Below the pieces are notes generated by a model. That model saw only the letters and a program-made list of their open reading frames with translations, had not been told where the DNA came from and searched no databases. Shown piece by piece: positions 4,834 through 8,566 of a stretch of DNA of 8,566 nt. Origin of the DNA: Pseudanabaenaceae cyanobacterium MP8IB2.15 (GTDB lineage: Bacteria; Cyanobacteriota; Cyanobacteriia; Pseudanabaenales; Pseudanabaenaceae); contig JARCMB010000121.1 in assembly GCA_030248825.1 (NCBI GenBank), forward strand, positions 1-8,566. The letters are read 5' to 3'. The translations under genes were made by a program, and so were the position numbers. Each line of letters opens with the position of its first letter. The first letter of the stretch is position 1.

Positions 4834-6168
4834 ATGCTTAGTCTGAATAGACAGTCGATCGCATTAATTTCAGATCATGCCGATCCTGCTGCGGTAATTG
4901 GATTAGAAGAAGCAGGAGGACAGAATGTTTATGTGCGTCATGTGGGAGAGAATCTCGCCGCTTTAGGTTGGCAAGTAGATATGTTTACGCGCAAGGTCAA
5001 CCCAAATGACGAAACTATTGTGCAACATTCACCCCATTGCCGTACGATTCGCCTCAATGCTGGCCCAGAGTCATTTGTGCCCAGAGATCAACTGTTCGAT
5101 CACATGCCTGAGTTTGTCAATTCATTCCAAACGTTCCAATCTAAAAACGGGATCAGCTATCCATTAGTTCATACTAATTACTGGCTCTCAGCTTGGGCGG
5201 GATTGCAGTTACAAAAAACAAGTGGCATCCAATTGGTTCACACATATCACTCACTGGGTGCGGTGAAGTATCAGTCTGTGGAGCTTCCTGCGATTGCTGC
5301 TACTCGTCAGTCGATCGAACGGCAAATCTTGGAACAAGCTGAATGTGTAGTTGCTACTAGCCCTCAAGAGGAACAATCTCTTCGATCGCTTGTCTCATCT
5401 TCTGGTCGAATTGAGGTGATCCCCTGTGGCACAGATACCACTAACTTCTGCCTTACATCTAAACCTGAAGCTAGGGCTAAGTTGGGATTAAGCTTAGATG
5501 AAAAAATTGTGCTGTATGTTGGTAGATTCGATCCGCGTAAAGGGATTGAAACGGCAGTACGAGCGTGTGCTTTGTTAAGAGCAAGAGGAGTGGAGAATTT
5601 TAGACTTCTGATTGTCGGTGGTAGTTCACCTGGGATGACGGATGGGATTGAACGAGATCGAATCGAGCAGATTGTCAATCAAGCAGGAATGAGAGAGCAG
5701 ACGACTTTTGTCGGTAGAATTGGACATGATGCCTTGCCACTCTATTACACCGCTGCCGATGTTTGCGTGATTCCCAGTCACTATGAGCCGTTTGGATTGG
5801 TGGCGATCGAAGCAATGGCTTGTGGCACACCTGTAGTGGCTTCTGATGTTGGAGGTTTAAAGTTCACCGTGATTCCTGATGAGACGGGGCTATTGGTTCC
5901 ACCGCAAGATGTTGAGGCATTTGCGAATGGGATCGATCGAATTATCTCTGATGATGTGTGGGCAAGAAAGATGAGAAGGCAAGCATCAGAAAATGTCACA
6001 CAGCGATTTAGTTGGACTGGCGTGGCAATTCAATTGAGCGAACTCTATCGTCATATCCTTGCCAAATCGATTATGCATGAACAACCTTGGAGCTTTAGAA
6101 CATCCAAACATAGCGATGTTGCAATTATGGCAAAGTCAAGAGTACCTTTAGTAAAAGCCAATAAATAA
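4834..6168 (+). CDS. GT4-family glycosyltransferase (GT-B fold)
   Basis: This 444-residue retaining glycosyltransferase transfers a sugar from an activated donor. The N-terminal half has the glycine-rich loop EEAGGQNVYVR (25-35), shared with sucrose-phosphate-synthase-like and MshA-like GT4 enzymes, plus HTNYWLSAWAG (113-123). The C-terminal half has GRFDPRKG (230-237; donor phosphate-binding Arg231 and Lys236) and the EX7E motif EPFGLVAIE (Glu318, Glu326), followed by AMACGTPVVASDVGG. The start is ATG 4834 because GGAGG (4821-4825) lies 8 bases upstream; an in-frame TTG at 4819 would place that site inside the gene. The last ~33 residues after HILAK are a polar tail beyond the usual fold. 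It has no signal peptide and should be cytosolic or peripheral. The acceptor is unknown: sucrose-related, glycolipid and exopolysaccharide roles all fit. A GT4-like stump precedes it and a strong hairpin follows it. Confidence 0.9.
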   Translation: MLSLNRQSIALISDHADPAAVIGLEEAGGQNVYVRHVGENLAALGWQVDMFTRKVNPNDETIVQHSPHCRTIRLNAGPESFVPRDQLFDHMPEFVNSFQTFQSKNGISYPLVHTNYWLSAWAGLQLQKTSGIQLVHTYHSLGAVKYQSVELPAIAATRQSIERQILEQAECVVATSPQEEQSLRSLVSSSGRIEVIPCGTDTTNFCLTSKPEARAKLGLSLDEKIVLYVGRFDPRKGIETAVRACALLRARGVENFRLLIVGGSSPGMTDGIERDRIEQIVNQAGMREQTTFVGRIGHDALPLYYTAADVCVIPSHYEPFGLVAIEAMACGTPVVASDVGGLKFTVIPDETGLLVPPQDVEAFANGIDRIISDDVWARKMRRQASENVTQRFSWTGVAIQLSELYRHILAKSIMHEQPWSFRTSKHSDVAIMAKSRVPLVKANK

Positions 6169-6182
6169 AATTATTCGCATTA

Positions 6183-6217
6183 TTTGTTGTTCGATCGAGA
6201 AGCGATCGAACAACAAA
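6183..6217. terminator. 15-bp perfect hairpin after the glycosyltransferase gene
   Basis: TTTGTTGTTCGATCG (6183-6197) pairs perfectly with CGATCGAACAACAAA (6203-6217) around the loop AGAAG. It begins 14 bases after the stop codon. It is the strongest stem in the window. No T run follows on the plus strand (A residues follow instead), so it is not a canonical intrinsic terminator, but stem and position support transcript termination or 3'-end protection. Confidence 0.6.
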
Positions 6218-6314
6218 AACTGATGCCAATATCCTCTCCTATTTTCGGCGCACCGATCTCACAGTTATGGAAAGACTGCGATAGACTAGGGTAGCTAGTA
6301 GATCCCTTTGACAC

Positions 6315-8261
6315 ATGACTCTGTTTACGTTGCGATCGGTTAAGAAAGATTTTGGCATCAAGGAACTCCTGAAAGATGCTGCCTTCAGCCTAGATGAAGG
6401 CGATAAGGTGGGGTTAATTGGCACAAATGGCTCTGGCAAATCGACCTTGCTGAAGATGATCGCGGGGTTAGAGTCGATCGATAGTGGGGAAATTTGGGTG
6501 AATTCGGGCGCAAAGATTGTTTACTTGCCGCAGCAGCCTGACTTAGACGAAAATCTCACAGTTTTAGAGCAAGTATTTGCCGATAGTGGCGACCAGATGG
6601 CCTTAGTGCGCGAGTATGAAGAGATCTCCAATCTCATGGCTCACGGGCATGGTGATCCCGACCAACTGATGGCGCGATTGTCTAGCGTCTCGCAACGGAT
6701 GGAATCAACCGATGCTTGGGAAGTCGAAACCAACGCCAAAATCATTTTGACCAAACTGGGAATCGAGGATTTTGAAGCTAAGATTGGCGACTTGTCGGGG
6801 GGATATCGTAAACGGATTGCCCTAGCGGCAGCTCTGTTATCTGAACCCGATGTGTTGTTGATGGATGAGCCGACTAACCACCTCGATGCCTTGTCGGTAG
6901 AATGGTTACAGAGTTATTTGAACCGCTATCGTGGGGCATTGTTGCTAATTACCCACGATCGATACTTTTTGGATCGTGTCACCAATCGGATTCTGGAAAT
7001 CGATCGAGGCGACCTCTATAACTATACTGGCAACTACGCTTACTACCTAGGGAAAAAAGCCGAAGCTGAAGAATCTGCCGCCAGTACTCAACGCAAACAC
7101 TCAGGCGTATTACGCCGCGAATTAGAATGGTTGAAAAAGGGGCCAAAAGCTCGTAGCACGAAGCAAAAAGCGCGGATCGATCGAGTCCATGCCATGCAAG
7201 CCCAAGACTTTAAGCAATCTAATGGCAAAGTTGATGTCACCACGGTCGGTCGTCGGATTGGTAAAAAAGTAATCGAACTCACCGATATCTGTAAAGGCTA
7301 TGGCGATCGAACTCTGATTAAAGATTTCTCATACATCTTTGGGCCCGAAGATCGAGTTGGGATCATTGGCAGCAACGGTTCGGGCAAATCGACCCTAATG
7401 GATATGATTACGGGCAGAATCCAACCTGATACTGGGCTGGTGGATATCGGCTCGACAATTCACATTGGCTATTTCGACCAGCACTCGGAAGATGTGGCGA
7501 TGAATGAAAATCTGCGCGTGATCGAATATCTCAAAAACATCGCTGAACTAATCGAAACCAATGATGGCACTGTGATTACTGCTTCCCAAATGCTGGAGCG
7601 ATTTCTGTTTCCACCGATTCAGCAATATGCGCCAATTCATCTACTTTCGGGTGGTGAAAAGCGGCGTTTATTCCTGCTAAACGTGCTGATGAGCAAACCC
7701 AATGTCCTGATTTTAGATGAGCCGACTAACGATTTGGATGTCCAAACTTTAGCTGTATTGGAAGACTATTTAGAAGACTTTAATGGCTGTGTGATTGCCG
7801 TATCTCACGATCGATATTTCCTCGATCGAACTGTGGATAAGATCTTTGCTCTAGAGTCTGGAGGCAATCTCCGCCAATATCCTGGCAACTATTCTGTGTA
7901 TTTAGATTATCGCAAAGCCGATGAAGAGGCCGCAAAAAAAGGAGAATCTGCGACAAGTGCGACAACAGCCCCAACCTCTAATCAGTTTGTGAGTAAGATC
8001 CAAGATCCAAATCCAATCTCAAAGGCAAAGACCCCAGCTTCAAAAAAGCTCTCTTTTAAGGAGAAAAGAGAATATGAGACATTAGAAACTCAGATTCCGC
8101 AAATGGAAGCAGAGAAAGCCCAAATTGAGAAAACCCTCTATCATAATCCTCCTAGTGGATTTAGTGAGGTCAAAAAGCTGTCAGATCGTTTAGCAGAATT
8201 AAATCAGTCGATCGAATCTTCTACTGCTAGATGGTTAGAACTCGCCGATCGGATGGGCTAG
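6315..8261 (+). CDS. uup: ABC-F family ATPase, Uup-like
   Basis: This 648-residue soluble protein has two ABC ATPase domains and no membrane segment, as in ABC-F proteins, which act on ribosomes rather than as transporters. Domain 1 has Walker A GTNGSGKST (36-44), signature LSGG (160-163), Walker B LLMDE (181-185) and ITHDR (212-216). The linker (~245-315) contains RRELEWLKKGPKARSTKQKAR, typical of Uup-type ABC-F. Domain 2 has GSNGSGKST (352-360), LSGG (444-447), LILDE (465-469) and VSHDR (496-500). After a low-complexity spacer rich in Ser, Thr and Ala (~540-575) comes a coiled coil (578-648) like the DNA-binding C-terminal domain of Uup. Both catalytic glutamates are kept. Family roles include ribosome maintenance and, for E. 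coli Uup, suppression of transposon excision. The first ATG in frame is used; no Shine-Dalgarno sequence is visible. It converges on the repair gene at 8258. Confidence 0.9.
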   Translation: MTLFTLRSVKKDFGIKELLKDAAFSLDEGDKVGLIGTNGSGKSTLLKMIAGLESIDSGEIWVNSGAKIVYLPQQPDLDENLTVLEQVFADSGDQMALVREYEEISNLMAHGHGDPDQLMARLSSVSQRMESTDAWEVETNAKIILTKLGIEDFEAKIGDLSGGYRKRIALAAALLSEPDVLLMDEPTNHLDALSVEWLQSYLNRYRGALLLITHDRYFLDRVTNRILEIDRGDLYNYTGNYAYYLGKKAEAEESAASTQRKHSGVLRRELEWLKKGPKARSTKQKARIDRVHAMQAQDFKQSNGKVDVTTVGRRIGKKVIELTDICKGYGDRTLIKDFSYIFGPEDRVGIIGSNGSGKSTLMDMITGRIQPDTGLVDIGSTIHIGYFDQHSEDVAMNENLRVIEYLKNIAELIETNDGTVITASQMLERFLFPPIQQYAPIHLLSGGEKRRLFLLNVLMSKPNVLILDEPTNDLDVQTLAVLEDYLEDFNGCVIAVSHDRYFLDRTVDKIFALESGGNLRQYPGNYSVYLDYRKADEEAAKKGESATSATTAPTSNQFVSKIQDPNPISKAKTPASKKLSFKEKREYETLETQIPQMEAEKAQIEKTLYHNPPSGFSEVKKLSDRLAELNQSIESSTARWLELADRMG

Positions 8262-8566
8262 ATCGATGGTTGCCAACGATAGACGCGCAGGTTAACCTTC
8301 CCTTCAGGATTAAATTCGATCCCCTCTTGTTCGAGGATCGATCTCTGCAAGTAGTCTGCGCCACGCCGCAGAGGCGAGTAAGAAATCTCACCTTTGGCAT
8401 TGATCACCCGATGCCAAGGAATATCTGAGGTTGGAAGATCGACTTGAAACAAGGCGTAACCAACTAGCCGCGCTTTGCCTGCCAAGTTTGCTAACTCCGC
8501 CACCTGTCCATAAGTTGCGACCTGCCCTAGCGGAATCTGTTTCACGACCTCATAGATCTTGTCATA
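8258..8566 (-). CDS. Alkyltransferase-like (ATL) DNA repair protein, 5' end cut by the window edge
   Basis: The protein corresponds to the C-terminal DNA-binding domain of O6-methylguanine-DNA methyltransferases. The frame is open to the right edge and begins YDKIYEVVKQIPLGQVATYGQVA, the usual start of this fold, so only a few residues are missing; a GTG at 8545 is internal to that helix and not a good start. The active-site motif is PWHRVI, with Trp (codon at 8416-8414) in place of the methyl-accepting Cys of PCHRV. This is the hallmark of ATL proteins, which bind O6-alkylguanine, flip the base out and pass the lesion to nucleotide excision repair instead of removing the alkyl group. The visible part is 102 residues and complete at the C-terminus. 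It is convergent with the ABC-F gene and overlaps it by 4 bases. No promoter is visible because the upstream region is outside the window. Confidence 0.87.
   Translation of the reverse strand, partial: YDKIYEVVKQIPLGQVATYGQVAELANLAGKARLVGYALFQVDLPTSDIPWHRVINAKGEISYSPLRRGADYLQRSILEQEGIEFNPEGKVNLRVYRWQPSI

Noticed and set aside
8543..8545. GTG at 8545 as the start of the ATL gene
   Set aside because: The upstream codons to the window edge encode YDKIYEVV, the conserved first helix of this fold, so the gene continues beyond the window.

Overview
The window reads as ordinary chromosomal DNA from a cyanobacterium. It carries Ycf37, a photosystem I assembly protein confined to cyanobacteria and plastids, next to a lumen- or periplasm-directed thioredoxin-like protein of a cyanobacterial photosystem I accessory type. 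The hexamer CGATCG, the core of the cyanobacterial HIP1 palindrome, occurs more than 30 times by hand count, about 2 being expected by chance; three copies are the full octamer GCGATCGC. The genus cannot be fixed by eye. I see no insertion sequence, phage gene, tRNA, rRNA or CRISPR array.

Layout. Positions 1-305 hold the 3' end of htpG (Hsp90), closed by a long hairpin. A short-chain dehydrogenase (378-1109) follows, also closed by a hairpin. After a 292-base gap with a candidate promoter and a foldable leader come three tightly spaced plus-strand genes: a long-form GTP cyclohydrolase I (1402-2187), the thioredoxin-fold exported protein (2229-2801), and a thioredoxin-like [2Fe-2S] ferredoxin (about 2826-3233) that must start at a non-ATG codon. 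Converging on them from the minus strand are ycf37 (3415-3933) and, 6 bases downstream of it, a 63-residue two-helix membrane protein (3217-3408). Further upstream on the minus strand is a 36-residue lysine-rich protein with a clear Shine-Dalgarno site (4119-4229), easily missed because of its size.

The sparsely coding stretch 4230-4833 leads to a GT4 glycosyltransferase (4834-6168). It contains a 44-codon ORF (4570-4704) with a perfect AGGAGG site whose first residues look like the start of another GT4 enzyme: a relic or a leader ORF. A 15-bp perfect hairpin separates the glycosyltransferase from a Uup-type ABC-F ATPase (6315-8261). That gene converges on an alkyltransferase-like DNA repair protein (minus strand, running off the right edge) whose usual cysteine is tryptophan; the two stop codons share one CTAG.

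How the genes may work together: 2229-3933 looks like a small photosystem I / thylakoid redox neighbourhood. The other genes are housekeeping (protein folding, pteridine synthesis, glycan or sugar metabolism, ribosome or DNA maintenance, alkylation repair) with no evident shared pathway. I did not find a convincing new defence or mobile system. The points most worth a second look are the tiny genes, the glycosyltransferase-like relic and the RNA structures between genes.
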